A stretch of DNA of 32,101 nucleotides from Bradyrhizobium sp. Ai1a-2 (GTDB lineage Bacteria > Pseudomonadota > Alphaproteobacteria > Rhizobiales > Xanthobacteraceae). Both the position numbers and the translations under genes were made by a program. The notes below the pieces were generated by a model, which saw only the letters and a program-made list of their open reading frames with translations, did not search any database and was not told the DNA's origin. This document shows positions 16,231 to 25,156 of this stretch, piece after piece (the first letter of the stretch is position 1; every line of letters begins with the position of its first letter). The DNA is taken from the NCBI RefSeq assembly GCF_000426245.1, contig NZ_AUEZ01000086.1, positions 1-32,101 of the forward strand, read 5' to 3'.

Positions 16231-17640
16231 CTAGGAACGAGATGGAGTCAGAGTCGGCTGTTCTGCCGATGATGCAGCATCCTGAGATTTGAGTGGAGTA
16301 TCGATAGCCGTGCGCTCCAACGGCTCTCGCATCGTCTCGATACCGAACAACCAAACGACTACAGCTTGCATGAGAAGTGCCACAGCCAATGCACTCGCGA
16401 TTGCGCCAAGCCCGCCCCACGCCATCAAGAACACGACGAGATATTGGACTGCGGAGGTGGCCAATCGTCCGGCGGCTCCGCACAACCCCGTGCCGCGAAG
16501 GCGATAACGTGTTTCAAACAACTCGGGGACATAGACCGTAAAAGCAATAGTGTTCGCTACACCAAGACAGGTAGCGAGCGCGAAGCCGACCCCCAGAAAT
16601 GCGGCACCCTGAGCAAAGACGAGGCCGGCGCCGATCAAGGCTGACAAGCTCGAGAACAGAGTGATAACAGGTCTCCTGCCGAATCGATCGGCGATCAGTG
16701 CTCCAATAACTGCTCCTGTTGTCTTGCCGAGTGCGAAGACCATGCTGACCTGCAGGGATGATCCCAAGGTCATTCCCCGTTCGACAAAGATCGTTGGCAG
16801 CCACTGCATGAAGCCGTAAAGGCTAAAGCCAACCGTAATATTGATAAGTATGCCAACCAGGGTATTTCGCAGCACGCCAGGTGAAAACAGGATTGCGAAA
16901 GAGACTGGAGACATCGCGACTGGAGCCTCGGGGCGGTAGGAGGGCAGTGGCCGTCCTTGCGCTACCTGTTCTTCGATGTCGCGCAGCAGAGCCTCGGCTT
17001 CGTCCGTGCGTCCATTGGCTTCGAGCCAGCGCGGAGACTCGGGCATCGACTTTCTCGCCAGCCAAACGCAAACGGCAGCGACGCCCGGCAACAAGAACAT
17101 GTATCTCCAGCCAATGGACGGAATAATGTAGTATGCAATGACCAGCGAGATGAAAAAGGAGAAGTTGCTGATCAGCGCGACGGCCGATATGACCCTGCCA
17201 CGAACGTTCGCAGGGAGAAACTCTGCCAGGGTGGCGTAGCCGACCACCACCTCCGCACCGAGACCGAGGCCAATGAAGAAACGCAAGATGATGAGGACCG
17301 TCATGTTTGGCGCGAAGGCGGCCGCAATTGAGGCAAAGCCGAACAGCGCCAAATTCAATTGGTAGCAAAAACGTCGCCCAAAGCGATCGCCCAGGATGCC
17401 GGCGAGCCAAGCGCCCAAGAGCAAACCGACAAAGGTGACGGCCAGGAAGTTTGCGTTGATTGCGACAGTCGACCAGCCATCCTGCACCAGGGCTGCGAGT
17501 ACGCTGCTGCCCGAATATAGTTCAAAAATATCGATGAAAATCCCCGCCCCGATGAGGGCAGTTAGCTTGCAGTGCCAACGAGACATAGGCAGTCTATCAA
17601 GACGTGCGCCAGCGTCGGTACTCCGAAGATTGTCGTTCAT
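16231..17640 (-). CDS. MFS transporter (metabolite:H+ symporter type)
   Basis: The 469-residue protein has about 12 membrane helices and both MFS signature loops, GILGDRFGRRFCYQ after helix 2 and LIADRFGRRPV after helix 8. PESPRWLEANGRTDEA at the central loop is typical of the sugar-porter/NiaP-like branch. Helix 1 contains the acidic FIDIFELYSG segment, typical of organic-acid and niacin-type porters. It is predicted to bring a small organic acid or aromatic acid across the inner membrane with protons. The YrdC-like gene follows after 68 bases and probably shares its transcript. It is divergent from the ABC binding-protein gene, with a 590-bp spacer carrying a palindrome 59 bases ahead of its start. 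Substrate unknown. Confidence 0.92.
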   Translation of the reverse strand: MNDNLRSTDAGARLDRLPMSRWHCKLTALIGAGIFIDIFELYSGSSVLAALVQDGWSTVAINANFLAVTFVGLLLGAWLAGILGDRFGRRFCYQLNLALFGFASIAAAFAPNMTVLIILRFFIGLGLGAEVVVGYATLAEFLPANVRGRVISAVALISNFSFFISLVIAYYIIPSIGWRYMFLLPGVAAVCVWLARKSMPESPRWLEANGRTDEAEALLRDIEEQVAQGRPLPSYRPEAPVAMSPVSFAILFSPGVLRNTLVGILINITVGFSLYGFMQWLPTIFVERGMTLGSSLQVSMVFALGKTTGAVIGALIADRFGRRPVITLFSSLSALIGAGLVFAQGAAFLGVGFALATCLGVANTIAFTVYVPELFETRYRLRGTGLCGAAGRLATSAVQYLVVFLMAWGGLGAIASALAVALLMQAVVVWLFGIETMREPLERTAIDTPLKSQDAASSAEQPTLTPSRS

Positions 17641-18230
17641 AAAAGGGGTTTCCTCGATATATCGTTTGTAGTGTGGTCCTCGGAGCAGCGCGCGATCCGA
17701 TCAGCACTGATCTGCGTAGCTCAGCGCTGCTGCACGACCGAGGAGTTGTTTGGTTTCGACGGCGGCGAAGCGAGAAAGTCACACTGCGCTTCGATCGGTT
17801 CGCCCTGCAGAGGTAAGTTGGGAGCATCCGGCCTGGTGTATTTCAACGGATCGTGGTCCGCGTTCGCGTGACTCACAATAGAAAATATTCAATCAATTCT
17901 TATCCAAAGCGGATCAATCGCTACCACGCAACTGCGCAGTGATGCGCAAAGAGGATGCTCTCGCTTGGACACCGGCGATCCGCCAGAGAAGCGCAAACCC
18001 GTCGGCAGCTGATGCGTGTTGCGTCGGCTTAAGCTCTGCGAAACGCCGGATGGCCGTTCGTCGCATGGTCTGAGATTGATCCGGCCCGCTGATCATTCGA
18101 TTTGCTGAATGGGATTATTTTTCCGACGCACGTTGTTAATCTTCATTGAACTTGAACAGGGCCGAAGGGCGTCTGAACCAAGTGTTCTGAAGGCGTCAGA
18201 GCGGACGCAATTCCGAAGGAAGGATGGGGT
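17641..18230. promoter_or_regulatory. Divergent 590-bp spacer between MFS and ABC binding-protein genes
   Basis: No supported gene. It contains GATCAG-CA-CTGATC, a perfect dyad at 17699-17712, 59 bases upstream of the MFS ATG. It also has GAAGGAAGGA as the ribosome site ahead of the GTG start at 18231. Promoters for both genes must lie here but I could not assign -35/-10 boxes with confidence. Confidence 0.4.
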
Positions 18231-19481
18231 GTGGCAAGGTCGATCAAGGGGAAGGTCAGCTCCGGTGTGAATAGGCGGAGATTGTTCTCCGCGGCAGCGA
18301 TGTGCTTGATGTCCATGCCTTGCATTTGCGCAGCGGAAACATCGACGAGGGCGGGGGTGACCACCATAAAGATCGGAAATACGATGCCCTATAGTGGACC
18401 AGCGTCGGCTTACGGAGTGATTGGAAAGACCGAGAGCGCCTATTTCAGGATGGTAAATGATCTGGGTGGCATCAACGGACGACAGATCGAGTTCATTTCC
18501 TATGACGATGCCAACAGTCCGCCAAAGACGGCCGAGCAGGTGCGAAAGTTGGTCGAAGGTGATGAAGTGCTGTTCATGTTCAATCCACTGGGAACCACAC
18601 GGAATGGAGCAATTCAGAAATATTTGAACGCAAAGAAAATTCCGCAGCTGTTCGTCGCTTCAGGCGCCTCAAAATGGGATGATCCCGCGCGGTACCCGTG
18701 GACGATGGGATTTCAGCCAAACTACCGGAGCGAGGGACGCATCTTCGCGTCCTATATCCTTGCGAATTATCCGTCCGCGAAGATAGCAATCCTCTACCAG
18801 AACGACGACTTCGGAAAAGATGAGATTAAGGGAATTCGCGACGGGCTAGGAAAGAGTGCAGATATGATCGTCGCGTCAGCCTCGGTCGAACTCACCGATC
18901 CAACGGTCGATTCTCAGATAGTGAGTCTGAAGAGCTCCGGGGCGGACCTTCTCATAACGCTCGTGGCGCCGAAGGCAGCGTCACAGTCGTTGCGCAAGCT
19001 GGCCGAGCTCGGATGGAAGCCTGTACATCTCATCGCAAACGTCGCGTCCTCAATCGGATCCGTATTGAAGCCGGCGGGTCTCGAAAATGCCAAAGGACTG
19101 GTCTCGACGGCCTACCTGAAGGACCCGTCCGATCCGGCGATGAAGGATGACCTCGCGGTCAAGGCTTGGTCTTCCTTCATGGACAAGTATTACCCTGAGG
19201 GCGACAGGTCGAACAGTAATGTGGTTTTCGGATACGTGCTGTCTCAAGCGATCCTTCAGGTTTTGCGTCAATGCGGAGACGATCTGAGCCGCGAGAATAT
19301 TCGAACACAGGCGGCCAACCTGAGAAACCTCAACTTGGACATGTTACTTCCAGGCATAACGGTCAATACGGCACCCGATGACTACTCTCCCATTGAGCAG
19401 ATGCAGTTGATGACGTTCGACGGAACTTCATGGAATCTACAGGGAGAGGTCCTTACCGGCGAAGGCGGCTCAAGGCGCTAA
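18231..19481 (+). CDS. Branched-chain amino acid-type ABC transporter substrate-binding protein
   Basis: The 416-residue protein is a periplasmic Leu/Ile/Val-binding-family (type I) receptor. An N-terminal signal (NRRRLFSAAAMCLMSMPCICAAE, possibly twin-arginine because of RRRLF) precedes the mature domain at ITIKIGNTMPYSGPASAYGVIG. Typical blocks are GGINGRQIEFISYDDANSPPKTAEQVRKLV (about 80-110), FNPLGTTRNGAIQKYLN, LYQNDDFGKDEIKG (about 192-205) and a C-terminal DGTSWNLQGEVL. GTG is the start, preceded by GAAGGAAGGA. No permease or ATPase gene is adjacent, so it is an orphan receptor that must borrow a transport core encoded elsewhere. It is convergent with the PrpF-like gene and may capture the substrate of the neighbouring catabolic module. 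Confidence 0.93.
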   Translation: MARSIKGKVSSGVNRRRLFSAAAMCLMSMPCICAAETSTRAGVTTIKIGNTMPYSGPASAYGVIGKTESAYFRMVNDLGGINGRQIEFISYDDANSPPKTAEQVRKLVEGDEVLFMFNPLGTTRNGAIQKYLNAKKIPQLFVASGASKWDDPARYPWTMGFQPNYRSEGRIFASYILANYPSAKIAILYQNDDFGKDEIKGIRDGLGKSADMIVASASVELTDPTVDSQIVSLKSSGADLLITLVAPKAASQSLRKLAELGWKPVHLIANVASSIGSVLKPAGLENAKGLVSTAYLKDPSDPAMKDDLAVKAWSSFMDKYYPEGDRSNSNVVFGYVLSQAILQVLRQCGDDLSRENIRTQAANLRNLNLDMLLPGITVNTAPDDYSPIEQMQLMTFDGTSWNLQGEVLTGEGGSRR

Positions 19482-19582
19482 AACGAGTTTCAGATGCGCA
19501 ACACCATATGCTTTGAGGAAGCGTCGCATTGGCCACTCCCTCTCTCGGACGGGGCTTCGTGCGGAGTGCGTTCTTCCAGCTC

Positions 19583-20770
19583 CTAGGCCGATTCTTGAAT
19601 CAGCATCTCGCGCGGTACATAGACGAACCCATCCATAATCCGTCGCGCAGTTCGGCTGAATCCGAGTGCCTTGAATGCAACGCCACTTGGCACGTTCGCA
19701 GGGCTGGCCTGCACGTTCACCTTCATGACCCCCATTGGGTGCCCAATTCTCAGTTCGTCCGTCTGCGCCGCGATAGGGCCGATCGTGCGATTTACTATCG
19801 AGCCAGGAATTCGAGACGCGGCCGCGATACACATGGATCCCGTGCCAGCCATGCTTTCATGACAGCGATTGTACCAGACCATGCGCGCGCGGAGATCGAT
19901 GTCGTCGGGGTTCACCGTGTGACCACCTCTCATTGTCCGGTAGGCCGCAGGTTCCGCGACCAGTATAACCAACGGTAGGGCAGGCGACTGCTGATCGACA
20001 GCTCGCCAGTCCCGACAAAATCCAATCTTTTGGGCCGCTTTGCCACGAATCTCTCTAAGTTGGTCGACCAATGCTGGATCGGAAGCGAATGCTTCCGGAA
20101 GCTCGCTTCCGTCCAAACCAATATCGCCCGATCGGACGAATACGGCGGGGTTCGCAACGTCGCAGATAGTGACCTCGATGCGCCTATCGCTCTCCAGCTC
20201 GATTACATCTGTCACTTGGCCGGTGGGTTGGATCTTGCCGGTCTTCGCGCCGATCGTCGCCGTATAGTCCATCCGTATCTCCGCGCCGGTTCCTGGGACG
20301 CCGTCGATTGCAAAATCGCCAGTTACCTTGGCCCGGCCTCCGGCCACGGGAACATCTGCGATTAGTATTTTGCCTGTATTCGTGTTGTGAATTCGCACGC
20401 GCGTCACCGGCTCACTCAGCGGAACTAGGCCTGCATCGATAGCGAACGGCCCGACACCTGAAGAGATATTTCCGCAATTCGAGCTGTACACAATGAGATC
20501 TCGCTCGAGGACGACCTGGGCATATGTATAGTCTACGTCTGCATCAGGCCGAGCGGACCTCTTGATGATTGCCATTTTCGAGGTGATGAGCCGCGATCCG
20601 CCGAGACCGTCGATTTGGAGAATGTCGGGTGTCCCCATGATCCTCTTGAGCAGACGATCGCGCTGTGCGCCCGCTGGCGGAATATCCTGCTCCAGTAGGT
20701 AGACGCCTTTGCTCGTGCCACCCCGCAGTATTGTGCATCGAATTGCGATCTGATCGGGGAGCTCGGCCAT
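19583..20770 (-). CDS. PrpF-family isomerase (methylitaconate/aconitate isomerase-like)
   Basis: The 395-residue protein belongs to the PrpF family (DUF453), whose members move double bonds in unsaturated di- and tricarboxylates. PrpF handles 2-methyl-cis-aconitate, and Mii converts methylitaconate to dimethylmaleate. It begins IRCTILRGGTSKGVYLL, the family opening. Lys65 in SRLITSKMAII and Cys99 in SSNCGNISSG are spaced as I recall Lys73 and Cys107 in the Shewanella PrpF active site. NRCHESMAGTGSMC near residue 300 is the second-domain block. GAGGTGATCA precedes the ATG. The gene is last of a probable minus-strand unit GntR-LysR-PrpF that faces the lyase/LeuCD-like operon. AcnD, the usual partner of PrpF, is absent. 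The LeuCD-like pair may substitute. Confidence 0.93.
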   Translation of the reverse strand: MAELPDQIAIRCTILRGGTSKGVYLLEQDIPPAGAQRDRLLKRIMGTPDILQIDGLGGSRLITSKMAIIKRSARPDADVDYTYAQVVLERDLIVYSSNCGNISSGVGPFAIDAGLVPLSEPVTRVRIHNTNTGKILIADVPVAGGRAKVTGDFAIDGVPGTGAEIRMDYTATIGAKTGKIQPTGQVTDVIELESDRRIEVTICDVANPAVFVRSGDIGLDGSELPEAFASDPALVDQLREIRGKAAQKIGFCRDWRAVDQQSPALPLVILVAEPAAYRTMRGGHTVNPDDIDLRARMVWYNRCHESMAGTGSMCIAAASRIPGSIVNRTIGPIAAQTDELRIGHPMGVMKVNVQASPANVPSGVAFKALGFSRTARRIMDGFVYVPREMLIQESA

Positions 20771-20865
20771 TGATCACCTCATATTGTGCTGGATTGGAGA
20801 AAAGGTGGCGAGAAGGGCTTTCGCGCGACCACGTTAGGCGAACAATCACAACGCCCATCGATTCC

Positions 20866-21798
20866 TCATCTCCGTGACGTCGAGGAAGAACGCCTCGCTG
20901 ACAGAGCGAGTTGGGATCGCAGCAGTTTTACAAAGGCTTGCGCTGCAGGCTGGAGCGGCTTGCCGCGCAACGTCGCCACACCTATCTGGCGAGATATCGT
21001 TCGGTGCTTGAGCGGAAGCAACTTCAGGCCGCTAAGGTCGAGCTGAGGTATGACGAGCTGTGCGACGAACGCTATGCCGAGATTTGCGCGGACCATTGCA
21101 GTCAACGTCAGGATATTGCGTGTTAGGATGGAGGGGTCGTAGGACAATCCGGCTTCCGCGAACGCACGAGCGATGGCGGCCCATGCCGTCGACTGCCGAG
21201 GAAAGCTGACGATCGACAAATTGGCCAACTCTTCAAGTTCTACATCGCGGCGCACGCTCAGAGGGTGGTTGGCTGGCACCATCAACATAAACGTGTCATC
21301 CAGAAGTCTCTGGAAGTTGAAATGCCGCTGTTCGGGATCGAAGGGGATCACGGCGAAGTCGACATCCCCGCTTGCTAGACGGTCGAGTTCGCGGCCGAAA
21401 AAATCGTCGACCAGGACGATGTCTACTCCCGGCCACTGCTGTTTGAACGTCTTAATGACGGGAGGAATGATGCTGGCCGCTACCGTTGAGGTCGCGCCGA
21501 GCGCGACGCGTCCCCGCTTGAGATGCGCTTCGTCGTTAAGCTCCTGCACGATGTTAATGAGGTCAGCGACCGTCCGCTCCGCCCTCAACCTCAATCTCTC
21601 GCCCGCTTCAGTGATCGTCACTCGGCGCGTCGTTCGATGGAACAACTTGAGTCCCAACGTGGCTTCGACCCGCTGAATGCGCGCGGTGATTGCAGGTTGA
21701 GAGCAGCCTAGAGCGAGCGCAGCCGCACGGAAGCTACCTAGCTCCGCGATCGCCAGGACGCTTTGCAGTTCGGCCGCTTCAATATTTACCAGTTTCAT
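20866..21798 (-). CDS. LysR-family transcriptional regulator
   Basis: The 310-residue protein has the N-terminal winged HTH (LQSVLAIAELGSFRAAALAL, SQPAITARIQRVEATLGLKLF, HRTTRRVTITEAG) and an effector domain from about 92 (RVALGATSTVAASIIPPVIK, DFAVIPFDPEQRHF, LMVPANHPL). The Cbl/CysB-type layout and length are normal. It lies 95 bases upstream of the PrpF-like gene on the same strand, with a GntR gene 85 bases further up. It probably responds to an intermediate of the dicarboxylate pathway. The ATG has no strong Shine-Dalgarno, so it could depend on coupling to the upstream transcript. The target and effector are unproven. Confidence 0.93.
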   Translation of the reverse strand: MKLVNIEAAELQSVLAIAELGSFRAAALALGCSQPAITARIQRVEATLGLKLFHRTTRRVTITEAGERLRLRAERTVADLINIVQELNDEAHLKRGRVALGATSTVAASIIPPVIKTFKQQWPGVDIVLVDDFFGRELDRLASGDVDFAVIPFDPEQRHFNFQRLLDDTFMLMVPANHPLSVRRDVELEELANLSIVSFPRQSTAWAAIARAFAEAGLSYDPSILTRNILTLTAMVRANLGIAFVAQLVIPQLDLSGLKLLPLKHRTISRQIGVATLRGKPLQPAAQAFVKLLRSQLALSARRSSSTSRR

Positions 21799-21883
21799 CT
21801 ATCAATCGATCCAACTTATCGGCTTGTTTATCAGCCAGCGTTCGCGCGCTGAACTCGCAGCCGTCAGACAATTGTTGGCAAGG

Positions 21884-22702
21884 CTATCTCGAAAACTCCG
21901 GACCAACTTCGTGATAGATCGAGCCGGCGGCCAGCGTGTTCACGCTCTCGATAGAGATGTCCATCAACAGCCGGCTGCGTTCCGGCGAGATATGAATAGT
22001 CAGGTGCTGCACTGGATGTCGATCTGTATCGTAGAGCAGGCGAGTGATCCTCACCAACGGTGCAGCTAGTTCGGTGTCGAGTTGCTTGGCATAGAATGGA
22101 CTGGCTGAAACCGCGGTGATTTCCTGGGCCACACGGCCAAAACGAATACCTTGCGCAACCAGGATCTCGTAGAGCGCACGCGTTTGCAATTCTCGTAGCG
22201 TAACGTTGCGTCCGACGGCTTCGGGAACCCACGCTTCCGTTACCATGACCGGGGTCTTGCCACGCCGACGCAAGCGCACGGCATGCACCGCCGGGACACC
22301 AGCGACGAGGTCGAGTTGCCGGGCGATATCGAGCGGGGGCTCCGCCGTCTCCACATTGAGGACCTCAGCCTGCGTCTCGCGCGCCGACTTGCGCAACGCA
22401 TCGAGCAGACCCAACGTGGCCGAAGGACGTGCGGGCGGGAGTTTGTCACTGACGAACGTGCCGCGCCCATGACGCTTGACCAGAAGTCCGGAAGTTTCAA
22501 GGTCAGCGACCGCGCGGCGGACGGTGATGCGCGAAACGCCAAACCTCGCGCATAGCGCCTCCTCATTCGGGATCGATTGGCCCGGCGAATAGACACCGCG
22601 CAGAATTTGATCTCGCAGGATCACAAAGAGCTGCCGGTGCAACGACGTGCCGGGCACCCAGGCGATCTGCTGGTCGTTGGCTGTTTGCGCAGAGATGGTC
22701 AC
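21884..22702 (-). CDS. GntR-family (HutC-type) transcriptional regulator
   Basis: The 272-residue protein has an N-terminal winged HTH (LHRQLFVILRDQILRGVYSPGQSIPNEEALCARFGVSRITVRRAVADLETSGLLVKRHGRGTFV, about residues 22-86) with SRITVRRAV and the RGRGTFV wing. An UbiC/HutC-like effector-binding domain follows (VPAVHAVRLRRRGKTPVMVTEAW, about 135-160; LVRITRLLYDTDRHPVQHLTIH). The GTG at 22702 is the only sensible start. HutC-type repressors usually release DNA upon binding a pathway metabolite. It is divergent from the lyase-LeuCD-like operon, and an inverted repeat lies 49 bases upstream of its start, so negative control of both sides is the likely mode. The ligand is unknown. Confidence 0.94.
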   Translation of the reverse strand: MTISAQTANDQQIAWVPGTSLHRQLFVILRDQILRGVYSPGQSIPNEEALCARFGVSRITVRRAVADLETSGLLVKRHGRGTFVSDKLPPARPSATLGLLDALRKSARETQAEVLNVETAEPPLDIARQLDLVAGVPAVHAVRLRRRGKTPVMVTEAWVPEAVGRNVTLRELQTRALYEILVAQGIRFGRVAQEITAVSASPFYAKQLDTELAAPLVRITRLLYDTDRHPVQHLTIHISPERSRLLMDISIESVNTLAAGSIYHEVGPEFSR

Positions 22703-22749
22703 TGAGATTTGGCCGGACGGTCAAAAGCTATCATACTTGATCTTCTTGT

Positions 22750-22773
22750 ATTATAACGTTATTACGTCATAAT
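22750..22773. promoter_or_regulatory. Candidate GntR operator
   Basis: ATTATAACG and CGTCATAAT form nine-base arms with one mismatch around TTATTA, in the spacer between the divergent GntR and lyase genes. The inner half-site is TTATRACG. It lies 48 bases from the GntR start and 98 bases from the lyase ATG. The AT-rich block stands out in an otherwise GC-rich region. Binding is inferred, not shown. Confidence 0.6.
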
Positions 22774-22870
22774 GTAAACTGAGTTCGTTCAGAGACCAAG
22801 TCATCGCTGGCGCACGCGGTTTCCTGGAGCTGGACCATTCTCGAAGTGTGTTCATCAGTCGGAGCTAACA

Positions 22871-23761
22871 ATGAAGACAACCACTCGATTGCGGCAGTTG
22901 CTGGCAGGGAGGGAGATCGTCGTTGCGCCCGGAGCATATGACGGCATGACTGCTAAAATGGTGGCGCATGCTGGCTTTCCAGCCGTGTACATGACGGGAG
23001 CCGGAACCGCAGCAACACTCGGATTTCCCGATCTCGGCATCGTAACAATGACAGAGATGGTTGCGAATGCGGAGACGTTGGCGCGTTCCGTCAATATTCC
23101 CGTGATCGCCGACGCCGACACCGGCTATGGCAATGAATTGAACGTCACTCGATCCGTAAGGGAATACGAATCCCGCGGCGTAGCCGGAATCCATATCGAG
23201 GATCAGGTGGCGCCAAAACGCTGCGGTCATCTCGACGGCAAGGAGATCATTCCCGCGGAAGAATATGTTGCCAAGATTCGGGCGGCTGTAGCCGCCCGGC
23301 GCGATCAGGATTTTGTCGTGATCGCGCGGACCGACGCCCGTGCGGTGGCGGGTCTTGATGAGGCAATCGCGCGTGCCAATGCTGCGATTGGGGCAGGCGC
23401 CGACATGGCATTCGTAGAGGCCGTGCGGACGATGGAGGAGTTGCAGGCCGTACCTCGCCGGGTAACGGGTCCTTGCCTCCTGAACGTTGTTCGGGGCGGC
23501 ATGACGCCAGACATTGACTTCGCCGCCGCTGAGTCGATGGGCTACAGGCTCGCGATCCTGCCGAGTCTGCTGATTGTCGCGGCAAACGAAGCCTGCGTTG
23601 CGGCTCTACGCACCGTCAAGGAATCCAATGCGCCTCCGAGTTCTGTCGGCAGCATGTCCGTCGGTGAGCGATTTCGCCGTCTAGGCTTGGACGAGTGGAC
23701 CGATCTCGCGACAAAGTTTCGCGGTGAGGCCGCGCCGACAGAGCGGAGCGAAGTTGGATGA
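22871..23761 (+). CDS. Isocitrate lyase/PEP mutase-family C-C lyase (dimethylmalate/methylisocitrate lyase-like)
   Basis: The 296-residue protein is an ICL/PEPM barrel enzyme, which splits 2-hydroxy-dicarboxylates to a keto acid plus a carboxylate using Mg2+. Visible are YMTGAGTAA (40-48), the metal-binding DADTGYG (81-87), IHIEDQ (107-112) and the signature KRCGH (116-120) with the catalytic Cys118. The length matches PrpB and 2,3-dimethylmalate lyase rather than true isocitrate lyase. GGAG precedes the ATG. The next gene starts inside its stop codon (ATGA overlap at 23758-23761), so it is translationally coupled to the hydratase subunit. That links this lyase to cleaving the hydratase product. 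The exact substrate is not certain. Confidence 0.93.
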   Translation: MKTTTRLRQLLAGREIVVAPGAYDGMTAKMVAHAGFPAVYMTGAGTAATLGFPDLGIVTMTEMVANAETLARSVNIPVIADADTGYGNELNVTRSVREYESRGVAGIHIEDQVAPKRCGHLDGKEIIPAEEYVAKIRAAVAARRDQDFVVIARTDARAVAGLDEAIARANAAIGAGADMAFVEAVRTMEELQAVPRRVTGPCLLNVVRGGMTPDIDFAAAESMGYRLAILPSLLIVAANEACVAALRTVKESNAPPSSVGSMSVGERFRRLGLDEWTDLATKFRGEAAPTERSEVG

Positions 23762-25155
23762 CGAAGACGTTGCTCGACAAGCTGTGGGACCTCCACATCG
23801 TCGCCGATCTTGGTGAAGGCTGGTCGCTGCTTCACATTGACCGACATCTACTTCACGACCTGTCGGGGACCGCGGGACTGTTCGCTCTCGCTCAGAGAGG
23901 GCTTGCCGTTGCAAACCCCGAGCTAGCCTTCGCGACTCCAGATCATGTCGTTTCGACGGTCCCGGGGCGAACGGGTACAACTTTCGAAGCGGGCGCGAAG
24001 CTGTGGGCGGGTCTGAAGGAGCTCTCGCAAAAGACCGGTATTCGATACTTCGAACTTGGCGAACTGGGGCAGGGCATCGTGCATGTGATGGCTCCAGAGC
24101 TCGGCATCACGCTACCCGGAGTTTCGCTTGTCTGCGGCGATAGTCACACCTGTACCAATGGTGGTCTGGGTGCACTGGCGTTCGGTATCGGCTCATCCGA
24201 ATTGACCCATGCGCTCGCAACCCAGACATTGCGACAGCGGAAGCCGAAGGCCATGCGCGTGCGCTTCGAAGGCAGGCTCGGCAACGGCATCGCACCGAAG
24301 GACGTCATCCTGCACCTGATAGGTAAGATTGGTGCATCGGCCGGAACGGGATACGCGATCGAATATGCCGGCGAAGCCATCAGAGCCATGACGGTCGAGG
24401 GACGAATGACCATCTGCAACTTGTCGATCGAGCTGGGGTCGAAGATCGGTTTCGTCGCGCCGGACGAAACGACGTTCAAGTATGTGCAAGGACGGCGTTT
24501 TGCTCCCAAGGGTGACGCTTTCGAAAGGGCCTTGTCGCATTGGCATACGCTGCAGGCTCACAACGAAGCGCAGTATGATCGCGACGAGGTGATCCGCGCT
24601 GAGAAGATCGCGCCGACCATCACCTGGGGAACCAGCCCCGAGCACTCGATAGCTATTGATGAAGTCGTGCCGGATCCGTCGGCTATTACTGACCTTGCGG
24701 GCCGGAAAGCCTGGCAGGAGGCATTGGAATATATGGCGCTGACGCCCGGCCGTCCGCTTGCAGGTACCAAGGTCGACTGGGTCTTCGTCGGCTCCTGCAC
24801 GAACTCGCGTCTCACCGACCTGCGCGACGCCGCGGCGATCGCTCGCGGTCGTCGCGTCGTGGACGGAGTGAACGCGTGGGTGGTCCCAGGCTCCGAAAAG
24901 GTGAAGCGCGAGGCCGAAGCCGAAGGACTCGATGCCATCTTCAAGTCGGCCGGTTTCGAATGGCGTGAGCCCGGCTGCAGTATGTGCGTTGCCGCAAACG
25001 GAGAACGAGTGCCTCCGGGTGCTCGTTGCGTCTCAACTTCCAATCGCAATTTCGTCGGCCGTCAAGGGCCAGGCGCCAGAACCCACCTTGCGAGTCCGGC
25101 TATGGCGGTAGCGGCCGCGGTCACCGGGGCCATCACCGACGTCAGGAGGCTCTGA
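23758..25155 (+). CDS. LeuC-like aconitase-family large subunit (dehydratase)
   Basis: The 465-residue protein has the full length of isopropylmalate isomerase large subunits, which hydrate or dehydrate with a [4Fe-4S] cluster. Cluster cysteines are Cys347 in VGSCTNSRLTDLRDAA and Cys407/Cys410 in EPGCSMC, the same positions as in E. coli LeuC. Other markers are IDRHLLHD, VCGDSHTCTNGGLGALAFGIGSSE and GAKIGFVAPDE-like SKIGFVAPDE. It overlaps the lyase gene by 4 bases and the LeuD-like gene starts 1 base after its stop. Leucine genes leuA, leuB and leuD are not near, whereas a lyase and PrpF-type isomerase are. I therefore infer a catabolic hydratase like dimethylmaleate hydratase DmdA. A second isopropylmalate isomerase cannot be excluded. 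Confidence 0.92.
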   Translation: MTKTLLDKLWDLHIVADLGEGWSLLHIDRHLLHDLSGTAGLFALAQRGLAVANPELAFATPDHVVSTVPGRTGTTFEAGAKLWAGLKELSQKTGIRYFELGELGQGIVHVMAPELGITLPGVSLVCGDSHTCTNGGLGALAFGIGSSELTHALATQTLRQRKPKAMRVRFEGRLGNGIAPKDVILHLIGKIGASAGTGYAIEYAGEAIRAMTVEGRMTICNLSIELGSKIGFVAPDETTFKYVQGRRFAPKGDAFERALSHWHTLQAHNEAQYDRDEVIRAEKIAPTITWGTSPEHSIAIDEVVPDPSAITDLAGRKAWQEALEYMALTPGRPLAGTKVDWVFVGSCTNSRLTDLRDAAAIARGRRVVDGVNAWVVPGSEKVKREAEAEGLDAIFKSAGFEWREPGCSMCVAANGERVPPGARCVSTSNRNFVGRQGPGARTHLASPAMAVAAAVTGAITDVRRL

Positions 25156-25156
25156 G

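Noticed and set aside
15455..16483. 342-residue version of the YrdC-like protein
   Set aside because: The upstream 105 residues overlap the MFS 3' end and have no family similarity; an internal ATG has the ribosome site.
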